Shown here one piece after another: positions 1-8,576 of a DNA stretch of 64,000 bases; within the stretch, counting starts at the first letter, position 1, and each line of letters begins with the position of its first letter. The DNA comes from Kalaharituber pfeilii. Its lineage: Eukaryota; Ascomycota; Pezizomycetes; Pezizales; Pezizaceae. Under the pieces are notes generated by a model. That model did not search any database, was not told where the DNA came from, and worked only from the letters and a program-made list of their open reading frames with translations. The position numbers and the translations under genes are program-made. The stretch is from positions 491,396-555,395 of the forward strand of contig WHUZ01000040.1 of NCBI GenBank assembly GCA_015179045.1. Reading direction: 5' to 3'.

Positions 1-1168
1 GAAGGCTGAGAGGGGTGGCGATGGGGGCGGAGGTAGAAGTGCCATCGTACGTCGACGACCTGGCAGCAACGATCCTGGACTGGCACGGGTACTGGGATAT
101 GGGGCGGCTCAGGGAGAAAGTGAAGGTGGCAATGGCGGAGGTGGCGGAAGAAGATCAGATCCCGCTGGAGGAGTCGGAGTGGGGAAAAGGTGGAAGAAGG
201 AGGGGGAGATGCTGAAGTGGCTGGGAGTCATTTTTGACGAGAAGCTGACCTTCAGTGCGCATTGGCGAAATAGGCTGAGTAGGGCGAGGAGGCTGGCGGG
301 GGCACTCTCAGGACTGGGAAACCGGGACTGGGGGATGTCACCACGGAGCTGGCGGCAGGCGTATACAGGGATGGTGAGGGCGGTGGCGATGTGGGGGAGT
401 GAGATCGGGTGGAGGGGCCAGAAGGAGTGGAAGAAGGAGATGGAGCTATTACAGCTGCAAGTTTTGAAGAGAGCAGCTGGAGGGGGGAGAGGTGCCGGGG
501 TGGAAGGGGTGAATGCGGTTTGCGGAGTGGAAGACGTGGAGACGGTCCTGGATGGCGCGCAAGCGAGGGCGATCGTCCGGGAGGTGGAGGCGCCGTCAGA
601 GCTGGCGGAGCTTTGCACGGGCGACTTCGGAGGGAGTGAGGAGAGAGAGGAGGAGGCAAGAAACTGGAGAGACTGGGGGTGCAGTGGGCGGTGGTCGAGA
701 ATGAGGGGTATGAAGCGCCGAAGCGGTGCTGGACCGCTGGCAAGGTCAGTGGGCGAGGTTCTCGGAGGAGGGGGAGGAGATCTCGTGGGGAGGGGGGTGT
801 GAGAAGGTGGAGGTGGAAGTGGTGGAGAGGCGGAAAGGAGAAGTGGAGACGAGGGGGGAGTGGGAAGCCGCGATCGGGGAAGCCGGAAGAAAAAGGGCAG
901 TCCTTTTCTCCGACGGCAGCAAGATCGAGGACAGCAAGGTGGGAGCAGGAGTGTGGGGGAGGTCGGCAGCCGTGGCGGAGGTGGTGGGGAGAACGGCGAC
1001 GGTGTGCGATGGGGAGGTGAGGGGAGTGAGAAAGGCGCTGGAGTGTGTGGAGGAGGAGGTCCCTGTACTGATCTGTTTAGACTCTGAGGCTGCCGTCATG
1101 GCGATCCAGAAGGCAGGCAGGGAGGGAAAGGGGAAAACCGAGGATGTGCGGAGAGTGGTGGATGCCGT

Positions 1169-1191
1169 TTTTTTTTTTTTTTTTATTTCAC
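1169..1191 (-). mobile_element. Micro-insertion: LINE poly(A) plus 7 bp of tail
   Basis: Sixteen T followed by ATTTCAC, flanked by the 13-bp duplication TGGTGGATGCCGT (1156-1168 and 1192-1204). The sister LINE copy at about 23825-23840 lacks the insert. In minus orientation it reads GTGAAAT-poly(A), close to the very end of the family A tail (..TAATGAAATAAA). It is a target-primed insertion aborted almost at once. Confidence 0.85.
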
Positions 1192-1478
1192 TGGTGGATG
1201 CCGTGGCGAGGAGGAAAAAGAAGGGAGGGGACGCGAAACTGATGTGGGTCAAGGCTCACATTGGGATTGCAGGAAATGAGAAGGCGGATGAGTGGGCGAA
1301 GAAGGGGACGGTGATGCAGGGGAAGGAGGTGGCCACCGGAAGTGGGGTGCGCCAGAGGGTGAAGGCGTGGAGGAAGGAGAAGAGAGAAGTGGAGGGCTTT
1401 GGAGGAGGAAAGGTAATGGAGTGGAGTAGGGTGGCGACATCAAACTTCACTGCATTGCGACTGGAGCGAGGAAGGTGT

Positions 1479-1693
1479 TTTTTTTTTTTTTTTTATTTCA
1501 TTACTCGCATGCCGCCCTAAGGGCTATGGCGAGGTATAAATAAACTAGTTAATTACAGGTATAACGAATAAAATAAATGCTAATAATCACTCCTGCCCTG
1601 CCCATTCCAGTATCTCCCCGATGTTCGTATCCTTGTCTGGTTGTCTTAATCCTCCCGCTCCGTCTTTCATCTTTCCCTTCCATGTCTGACATT
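1479..1693 (-). mobile_element. 5'-truncated family A LINE insertion
   Basis: Flanked by the 13-bp duplication GCGAGGAAGGTGT (1466-1478 and 1694-1706). On the minus strand it holds the last part of family A ORF2 (ends ..GRAGV) and its 3' UTR, tail and poly(A). It is nearly identical to 59836-60050, the 3' end of the nested LINE later in this window, so both come from the same source lineage. Confidence 0.9.
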
Positions 1694-1973
1694 GCGAGGA
1701 AGGTGTGCTAGGTGGTTGAAGAAGCTAGGGGGGCGGAATCGGATAGGTGCAGGTGTGGGGAGGTGCAAACGGGGGAGCATCTCGCTTTCCGATGCAGAAG
1801 TCAGGAGAACCGCCCAGAAGGTTTTGAGAGGTAGGGCGACATGGGGAAGGATTGGAAAAGAAGGCGGAGAATGGGGAGGAGTATGACGTTTTAGAGAATT
1901 TCTTCGCTGGGGTCAAGTTCTACAAGCGGGGTTATGTGATTAAAAAAAAATAAAAAAAAAAAAACTGCTGTAG

Positions 1974-2408
1974 TAAAGAATAATAGATTTGTTATCATAG
2001 CTAAATTATTATTAATAGGATAACTAAAAACATCAGCAAATAGACTTCTAGTATTCTTCTTGCTCTAAGTGAACCTTTGTAGTTATCTTCTTAGGTAGAG
2101 AGATCCGGATTCCTCCGCCGTTTCTAGTAATATCTTGTGGTAGCAACAAGATGCCAAGAATTAGAATTTTGGTAGTTGTATTGCCAGAAACGGCACTTAA
2201 TAGAATCCCTTACAACGCCAAGCGGCTCTATCCCACTTGTACTGGCAGGACTTCAGCCATTTCCCTCCTAATCTCACTCTCGCTGGTATTGAATCTGCTC
2301 CCGGTATACTTTGCTCCTGTAGGTATCACAACTGAGGTGGTGATTTTCTCCTCAACCCCTTTTATTACGTATCTAACGCACCAATTCATATGTTACGATA
2401 TGTAACAA
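1974..2408. other. Unassigned AT-rich spacer
   Basis: No coding frame, repeat or RNA gene can be supported here. It follows the A-rich end of the LINE and runs to a family A tail remnant. Confidence 0.5.
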
Positions 2409-2466
2409 AATCGCCCAGGGCGGCACGCGATCAATGATAAAAAAAGTAAAAAAAATAAAAAAAAAG
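2409..2466 (+). mobile_element. Family A LINE tail remnant
   Basis: TCGCCCAGGGCGGCACGCGA followed by TCAATGATA and broken A-tracts matches the family A 3' end. No target-site duplication was found, so it is an older or rearranged remnant. Confidence 0.7.
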
Positions 2467-2482
2467 GCCCAATTATGACTCA

Positions 2483-2696
2483 TGTGCTGGCCCAGTGACG
2501 AACATTGTGGTTCGCAAAACTGGGCATATATATACATATAGGTACATAGAGGTACATTCATGTTCGCCGCTAGGCCAGGTGTTCGTGGCTGGGCTGGCCC
2601 CGTGAAAAACACCATATGTTTTTCAGGGGGCCGGCCGATTCGCGAATCGACTGCCCGGTTCGTGAACCGGAAAATGTTCGTCGGTGGGCCAGAACA
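2483..2696. mobile_element. Small TIR element (MITE-like)
   Basis: TGTGCTGGCCCAGTGACGAA at the left is matched, inverted, by the right end at about 2673-2696 (reverse complement TGTTCTGGCCCACCGACGAA). GGTTCG and GAACC sequences just inside each end extend the symmetry. No ORF and no clear target-site duplication. The superfamily cannot be assigned. Confidence 0.55.
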
Positions 2697-2700
2697 CCGG

Positions 2701-3118
2701 TCGACACCACAGCAGCACCACCCGGAGAAAACACTCCTGCTGCAAGCACCACAACCCAAACCCCCGAACCCCCAAATCGCGGCCCAAGACCCAGGGACAC
2801 CACATCTAGCCCCAACACAAGACGCGCTCCCCCACCCAGTCCCGTTGCCACCACCAAGAAACCAGGCATCGTTGTGCACGGAATAGCCCTAAGGAAGGAC
2901 CTGGGGAAAGTCTAAAGATGGTTGGAGGAAACGAATAGAGAACTAGGAAAGACGGTTGGGATTAGATGGCTAAGACGCAAGCAGACGCTGATAGATGAGT
3001 CAAAAGTGACTAGCTCAGCTTTGGTATACTTGGAGGAAGAGACCGAAATCCAGAGAGTGCGATTGGGAGGGAAATGGTTAAGGGGATCTAAGTACGAGTC
3101 AGATAGGGGCAGGAGATA
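2701..3118 (+). pseudogene. LINE ORF1 C-terminal region (broken)
   Basis: The frame has a stop after ALRKDLGKV and continues as RWLEETNRELGKTVGIRWLRRK..SSALVYLEEE..VRLGGKWLRGSKYESDRGRR. The same block ends every family A ORF1 here: a VVHGI strand, a basic helix, a SSVVVYL strand and a VRLGGKWL strand, an RRM-like order. Upstream is a Pro/Thr-rich low-complexity region. The in-frame stop makes this copy non-functional. Confidence 0.7.
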
Positions 3119-3280
3119 GGACTCGTCTGTTGTTTTGGCCTTTTGCCCATATCATCATCACATACCGCGGGCCCCACTGTAACTTACTGTCCCTTTTCCT
3201 TTGCTCTCATGCACTTAAATCGCCATAGCCCATAGGGCGGCATGCGATAAATGATATAAAAAAATAAAAATAAAAATAAC
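2701..3280 (+). mobile_element. Family A ORF1-only LINE derivative, 5'-truncated
   Basis: The C-terminal part of LINE ORF1 (2701-3118) is followed after only about 100 bp by the family A tail (3223-3260) and A-rich DNA. No ORF2 lies between them. It has the same architecture as 27296-27791, 29179-30621, 39900-40440 and 56524-56880. Confidence 0.75.
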
Positions 3281-3373
3281 GCAGGTAACTAGCCAGCATA
3301 GTTGCCTCTCGCACTCTCAGCTAAATTACCTCTCTCGAGCTTCCTCCTGCACAGCATATCGGATGCTCATTAC

Positions 3374-3664
3374 TAGTGAGCGGCACGAGCCGAGCCAGCT
3401 CGAGCTCAAACGTGCCAAGATCATGCTTGTGTTTTTCTTGACAGCTCGCTAAAATGCTTAGCCAGTGCAAGGTTTCATAAACTGTAAATACCTAATATAG
3501 TAATAATTAGAGACTTGGAGCTCATTCTGACCTACCAACAACTTCGAAATGCTCAATTTAGCTGATAGTAGTGAGAAAGATGAAAATTTAGCTTAGTTTA
3601 TTTTAGTTTGTCAATATTATGTATATAATCAATCCAGACTCGAGCTAGCTCGTGCCGCTCACTA
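3374..3664. mobile_element. Non-autonomous hAT-like MITE
   Basis: A 291-bp element with terminal inverted repeats TAGTGAGCGGCACGAGC. The right end reads GCTAGCTCGTGCCGCTCAC before the duplication. It is flanked by an 8-bp direct duplication CTCATTAC (3366-3373 and 3665-3672). Eight-bp duplications and TAGTG-type ends are typical of hAT. It has no transposase frame. Confidence 0.8.
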
Positions 3665-3672
3665 CTCATTAC

Positions 3673-4129
3673 AGGTCACTGGTTGCTCCAAGTTCTTTTC
3701 CACTTTCCTTTTACATTTTCAGATTCAATAAAACCGCGATCGGTAACAGATAGGCCTTTGGAATCAGTGATTGGCGAGCTATGAGGTCTATTTGGATTAC
3801 TCAAAGTAGCTACCTTGTTCGAAACCGTAGCGACCAGACTGGAAATGTAAGATGACAGATATGTTAATACTACCAGTTCGTTGCATACTCTCGTTCTATG
3901 ATTGTCTTATTGATGAGATTTCCCTGCTTACGCGTAAATCTTGGAGGTTAACATACTTTGTTTCCTTTTCTGCCTGTAACACAGAGAGATTTATGAGAAT
4001 TACGTTGGTTGTCCTGGATTTTGCATTTACTTTCAGTTCGTTTGTTTTCACCTGCCTTACTACTTAGGGTCGTGGGTCTGCACGCTGTGTTTTTGCCTCT
4101 TTATCTTTATTTCATTATTTCCTTCGTAC
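3673..4129. other. Unassigned spacer
   Basis: I see no gene or repeat that can be supported here. Confidence 0.4.
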
Positions 4130-4134
4130 TATTC

Positions 4135-4190
4135 TCGCCAAAGCGCCTAGGGCGATATACGAGTAATGATATATATACAGAAAAGGCCTG
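4135..4190 (+). mobile_element. Degenerate family A LINE tail
   Basis: CGCCAAAGCGCCTAGGGCGA followed by TATACGAGTAATGATATATA is an eroded version of the family A 3' end. The poly(A) is lost. Confidence 0.55.
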
Positions 4191-4195
4191 TATCA

Positions 4196-4700
4196 TTCTT
4201 TTTTCCATTTTTTTTTTTACCAAATCAGGTTATCCCACTTGCAGCTGTTTACCATGGCAGGGTCTCTGCACCAAAGTCCTTGTGGTCCGGAGACAAGCAC
4301 CTCTGCAACTATCTAGATCAAACTTAAACACAAAAAAAAGCCCGTAAGCTTCTGAGGATGCGGAGAAACGAAGAGCAGTGGCCTTATTACGCAAGAAAAA
4401 TCCAGCAGTCATGTCCACCTCCTCAATATCTGTCCCATTCTCCTTTCTGTCTACTTTTGTAGTTCTGTCCTAGTCATTCAGAAATGAGTGATGCCGCTTG
4501 CTTCATAAGTTACTTTCACTGGTGTTTGACTACCGCAACAATCTTTCCCATCCGTGGGTTTGCCTTTTCCATCCAATCTCCTACTTTTTTCCCAAGTTTT
4601 CTTGTTACGACTATTCCATATACCACAACTGCGCGGCAAAATTGTTGGAGTGTTTTTTTCCTTTGGTGTTGGTGTTGGTGTCGGAGATAGTATCAGAGAG
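4196..4700 (-). mobile_element. Old family B ORF1-only LINE derivative
   Basis: The minus-strand poly(T) at 4198-4218 is followed by a family B tail (GGTTATCCCACTTGCAGCTG..CCATGGCAGGGTCTCTG). About 250 bp further on comes ORF1-like sequence matching the intact element at 8577-10063: CCATCCGTGGGTTTGCC, CCATCCAATCTCC and CATATACCACAACTGCGCG correspond to its IVVHGI..NPWMG block. It is highly diverged with many stops, so this architecture existed here before the fresh copy inserted. Confidence 0.6.
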
Positions 4701-4799
4701 TATTTATCCTTTGCCCACTTCGATGTATTCTATATGAGAAATAGCATTCAGTCCCATGTCAGATTTTTTCAAGAAATGCATGTATCTTAAAATTATCTA

Positions 4800-6150
4800 G
4801 TCAGTACAAAAATAAAACAAAATCTCTAAAGCCAAGTTATCGATTGGCGAATCCGGTCATGAATGGCCTCGCCATTCAGCAGTCTGGACGATCAGACAAG
4901 TGACCCAGCTGTGTTGAGTCTGCGAGTTTACAAAAATTCTCTTATTCCAAATACCTTGTTGGAACAAAGGGGATTGCACCTATGCGCATCTAAAAGTTGC
5001 ATCCACCAACAGAAAACCCGTCATTGACACATGTATGTCTTTGACGCGCGTCGTCCTAGACCAACTATTTCTTGAGGTCAGCCAATACCATTTGATGCTG
5101 GCGAAATTCCAATCCTTGTCAATGTCTCATGTAGCACAATGACTGCCGTGGGCCGTCGAAAGAAATGAGTGCCGTGGAGATTGTACGGCTTCGTCATTGG
5201 AAATTGAAGCGCCAGACCGATATAGACACATGAGCTAGGCCTCTTTAGCTTGCCGCCTTTAGCGTTCTCCTGGTACAGCAGCCACGTGACGCAATGAGAA
5301 AGTACGGAAATTTCTAACTGATATACACAATAAACACAAGACAGCGTGAGGGCTGAGATGCTTCAACGTTCCACTGTCCTGTTGCGGAGCACCCATGTGA
5401 CAGTTCCAGAGATGGTTTTATTGCTCTCTCCTGTGAAGGCTCTCCTCAACAGAGGAGAAAAAAACTCTGTTGATTTGCAACACTGCAGGGCAACCTACCG
5501 CTGGTCTCACATACTAAATTCCAAGAACCGTGACATCGTACACCAAATACGCTCTTACAGACCCAGGTTGGCCAGGAAATAATCCCTCTCTACCGGCCTG
5601 GGCATTATTTTCACTCACAGATTGTTGTCTGCATTGATTATCCACATTAGTACTATGTCTAAGTCTAGCCCAAACTAACTACATGTGTGCATTAAGTGCC
5701 AGGTAGTTGCTTTGCCTGACCTGGGTTTATGAGTCCCTGGCATAGACTAGTAGCTGTTATGTGACTCAAAGAAAAGGCAGATTGCAAGGCTTGTTTGCAG
5801 TGCATATACACGGGCGACAACCTGGATATGTTTGCTCTATTTATAGTTGGTACGAGGTTACATCTCATTGTCATCATTTTGCATTTTGAGTCCCTGTCAG
5901 AACAATGTTGTCGCTAAAGATTACGGCTTTCAATCAGGCTCAGTCTATGACTGTCCATTATCGTTTGCTAGAGCTAGCACTGTGGAATGATGCCTGCACG
6001 AGTAGCAAGCTTTGGTCAAGGTTCTTTGTCTCAATTTCAATTTGTATCTTACCAGATTGTCTACATATAGTACGTCCTTTTACTCAATCCTTTGGCCTTC
6101 AAGTATCGACTCTACTGCTCCGACCATAAACTTCGCTAACCTACTGAAAT
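4800..6150. other. Unassigned, apparently low-copy DNA
   Basis: No long conserved frame, TIR or tandem repeat is evident. AATATAAACC near 6150 is a possible TATA-like site for the gene starting at 6193. Confidence 0.4.
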
Positions 6151-6192
6151 ATAAACCCAAAACACACTACACTTCCCCAAATTGCTCTAAGA

Positions 6193-7083
6193 ATGACATG
6201 CCAATCCACCTCTTCCTCGCGCGTCGTTCCATCCCGTTTCATCCTCCTCCTGCTAGTGATTGCTCTCTTCTTTTCATACCCCACTGAAAGTACCAGAATT
6301 TCGAAGAATATGGTAAATGCATCCACCAGAGGAAAATCGAATTCGAGGGGCTCTGCCATTGAAAATTCTGCCCACACGCCAGGCAAGGAAGCAGCAACAA
6401 ACAGAGCACTTGGCATTCAGCCTCTTACACCAAGAATGCCTGGTTGCGGATGGGGTCGCTTCAAGTGTGGGGAGTTCAATTGCTGTGATCTGGGTGAAAA
6501 ATGTATGTCCACGGGAGAATGTTGCGATGGTACACTTTGCGCTTCCAAGTGCTGCGATGTCGGCTTCAAATGTCTGTCAGGAGAATGTTGCCCATATAAC
6601 AAAACTTGCGGGCCTCGTTGCTGCGCTCAGGGCGAGGTTTGCCAAAACTCGGGCCAAGGAAAATGTTGTCCTCTTGCGAGAAGCTGTGGGGCTGTTTGCT
6701 GCCCTGACGGCGAAGTATGTCAAACAAACGAGGCCACAGGAATTCGGGGATGTTGCGCGAGTAATCAGCTTTGCGGCATGGCTTGTTGTGGAAGGGTTGG
6801 TGAAGGGTTGGTCCTGGAAAAGTTTTGCCTCGATCCTCTCAAGGGCCTCTGCTGTGACTATGATCAATTTGTATGCGGTGGAAAGTGCTGTCCGAAAGGG
6901 ATGTTATGCAGTGCTGGGGCATGTTCGCAACCGACAAAAACACCGCAGCAATGCAACATTGAGCAACCATGGGATGGATCAGTTTGTAAGACCACAGCCG
7001 AGTGCCCGCAGATTCCTGGGAGATCCGAGCCTGTTTGTCACCTCGGCTGCTGTTCTAGCTTGAAAATACCGACGGTCATGTAA
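6193..7083 (+). CDS. Secreted cysteine-rich protein with tandem CC motifs (granulin-like spacing)
   Basis: This 296-residue intronless frame starts at the first ATG after a TATA-like AATATAAA about 45 bp upstream. Residues 15-30 form a hydrophobic core (FILLLLVIALFF) of a likely signal peptide, followed by a Ser/Thr/Asn-rich linker to about residue 80. The rest carries about twelve Cys-Cys pairs in repeats of the form xCCxxGxxC (NCCDLGEKC, KCCDVGFKC, VCCPDGEVC, KCCPKGMLC). This spacing is reminiscent of granulin-type modules and of fungal Cys-rich surface or secreted proteins. Every pair is probably disulphide-bonded outside the cell. A role as effector, adhesin or wall protein would be a guess. 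It is the only clearly intact single-exon host gene in the window. LINE remnants flank it downstream within 75 bp. Confidence 0.8.
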   Translation: MTCQSTSSSRVVPSRFILLLLVIALFFSYPTESTRISKNMVNASTRGKSNSRGSAIENSAHTPGKEAATNRALGIQPLTPRMPGCGWGRFKCGEFNCCDLGEKCMSTGECCDGTLCASKCCDVGFKCLSGECCPYNKTCGPRCCAQGEVCQNSGQGKCCPLARSCGAVCCPDGEVCQTNEATGIRGCCASNQLCGMACCGRVGEGLVLEKFCLDPLKGLCCDYDQFVCGGKCCPKGMLCSAGACSQPTKTPQQCNIEQPWDGSVCKTTAECPQIPGRSEPVCHLGCCSSLKIPTVM

Positions 7084-7156
7084 CAGCGGTCCACCTGGGG
7101 AGAAAGGGACTGAGAGTGCGGATGACCAGAATAGAGAAAGCGGAAGGCCCGGTGTG

Positions 7157-7316
7157 TTTTTTTTTTTTGTTTTTTTTTATTTCATTACTCGCGTGCCGCC
7201 CTGGGGGCTATGGCGAGGTTATTTAGGTACATGTGGGGATGTATGAAAAACAAAATTAAACTAAAAGAAACCCATTACTCCTGCCCTGCCCATTCCAGTA
7301 TCTCCGCGACGTTCCA
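7157..7316 (-). mobile_element. 5'-truncated family A LINE insertion
   Basis: Interrupted poly(T), then the inverted family A tail (ATTTCATTACTCGCGTGCCG..GGCTATGGCG), then ..CCTGCCCATTCCAGTATCTC, which is the end of family A ORF2 on the minus strand. An imperfect duplication (GGCCCGGTGTG at about 7146-7156, GGCCCGGAGTGTG at about 7317-7329) marks the ends. It sits just downstream of the Cys-rich gene and may affect its 3' end. Confidence 0.75.
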
Positions 7317-7329
7317 TGGCCCGGAGTGT

Positions 7330-7930
7330 GGATGGCGCGAATGGAAGAGGAGATAGCAGCAGCACACGTCTGGACGAGAAGGTGACTGGGGGGGCTGGAG
7401 GCGGTGAGACAGTTTCCGGCCGGTAAGAAGGGTAAACAGGACGCAGGGCGCAGCTATTGAAGTGGGTTGAGAGATAATGGCGGCTTATCTTTAGCATACT
7501 TTGGAATGTGCTCGTCTGCTTGTTTCTTTTTTCTTAGCTCATTTGTATTTATTCTGATCATAGCCGATATGGCAGTATACGAGTAATGATTTGTTTTTCT
7601 AAAAAAAGAGAGCCGTCCACGGTCGAGCTCCTTTGTTGACGCAACAAGGGATATCTGCAGTTCACGGAGCAGAACAGAGCGACCCACCGGGCAAGGTTCT
7701 CAATAACTAGCTGAATTTTGAACCTCATGCCAGGAGTGGAGAGTGTGTAGTTAGACTTTATAATAGTTCTTATCGACTTACAACCAGCATAAAACAGTCG
7801 ACCGCGAGAGCTGAGTCATAGGTTCCTTGGTGGAATGAACATGTACAGTAGAATAACTCTTGTCACAGAGTTAACTCACCGATATGCTGTGCAACCATCC
7901 TGTTCCACAACTAAACGCTCCAGACGTACC
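7330..7930. other. Unassigned spacer with one eroded LINE tail
   Basis: ATAGCCGATATGGCAGTATA followed by CGAGTAATGATTTG at about 7560-7600 looks like an eroded plus-strand family A tail. Nothing else is supported. Confidence 0.4.
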
Positions 7931-8020
7931 TAGGGGGGTTTTTTTTTTTTTTTTTTGAATCACGTAACCCCGTATAGAGGCTCTCAGCCTATAGCAGGAC
8001 CCCTTTATTGCCGGGAGGCA
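7931..8020 (-). mobile_element. Truncated family B tail insertion
   Basis: Poly(T) of about 18 then GAATCACGTAACCCCGTATA and the inverse of ..GGGTCCTGCTATAGGCTGAG. This matches the 3' end of the family B LINE at 52820-52880. Target duplication not resolved. Confidence 0.65.
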
Positions 8021-8244
8021 GGTCTGTGACACCGGATTGTGGGCCTGATCACTCATACTAGGTATCTACACCTCACCGTGGCTGAAGATCAACAAATTGA
8101 TGGACCAAGCACAACACTACACACAATGGGTGTCACAGACTAGCCAAGCAGGAATGGTCCACATCAAGGAAATAAAGCCCCGGACGCCGCGGCTCATAAG
8201 ATATGCCCCTCGCCCCAATGAATAAGTCACCGCTTAGGAAATAA

Positions 8245-8395
8245 ACCACCGTCCAGCAGTGTTCCCAACGGGCCGGCCCGGGCCATACAAATCTAGGCCT
8301 GGGCCGGTCCAGGCGATTCAGGCCATTCAGGCCATTCAGGCCATTCAGGCCATTCAGGCCGGTCCAGGCCATTGAGGCCATTCAGGCTACAGTGT
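8245..8395. repeat. GGCC-rich 9-bp tandem repeat (CCATTCAGG)n
   Basis: At least six CCATTCAGG/CCAGGCGATTCAGG units, preceded by a GGCCGGCCCGGGCC palindromic stretch. A related inverted tract (GGCCTGGACCGGCCTGGACC) lies at 10435-10470. Confidence 0.8.
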
Positions 8396-8576
8396 GAGTT
8401 AAGTTATACAGTAGCTATATACAGAACGTACTCTAAATTCTACTCTAATGTTTAGGATTTTGCTTGCTGATTTTACACCGCCAGTATCGCTTTCCATTAG
8501 CCATGCACAGCTTCACCATAGTGTCAAATCCAACTTTGTCGCACCAGATTTTTGTAACCCAAATTCCAGAAGACTC

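Larger units (their letters stand above)
15..1918 (+). pseudogene. LINE ORF2 remnant: RT palm/thumb, RNase H, C-terminal knuckle
   Basis: The reading frame begins inside reverse transcriptase with the active-site sequence SYVDDL, then shifts frame near 175-180, giving a WLGVIFDEKL..GALSGLGN..AYTGMVRAVA thumb segment at about 210-430. It shifts again near 720-750 into an RNase H domain with LFSDGS, TVCDGE, LDSEAA and GNEKADEWA, which carry the usual D-E-D-D residues. Two insertions break the RNase H and C-terminal part. After the second, the frame resumes with a Cys-rich segment (RCRCGEVQTGEHLAFRC in the sister copy at 23489-24331). The stop codon found in that sister (TTCTAG) reads TTCTAC here. 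It is not functional. Confidence 0.85.
1..1973 (+). mobile_element. Family B LINE (Tad1-like), 3' half, decayed
   Basis: Non-LTR retrotransposon fragment cut by the window edge. It carries the end of reverse transcriptase, RNase H and a short 3' tail ending GGGGTTATGTGATT followed by A-rich DNA (about 1925-1973). The same tail ends the copy at 23484-24566. Compared with that copy, the 3' UTR between the end of ORF2 and the tail is deleted here. Two later minus-strand insertions (1169-1191, 1479-1693) lie inside it. Confidence 0.85.

Noticed and set aside
109..618. Minus-strand frames opposite the LINE ORFs (for example 109-618, 746-1252, 31086-31910)
   Set aside because: Shadows of G/A-rich LINE coding sequence; no domains, and the coding strand shows RT/RNase H motifs.
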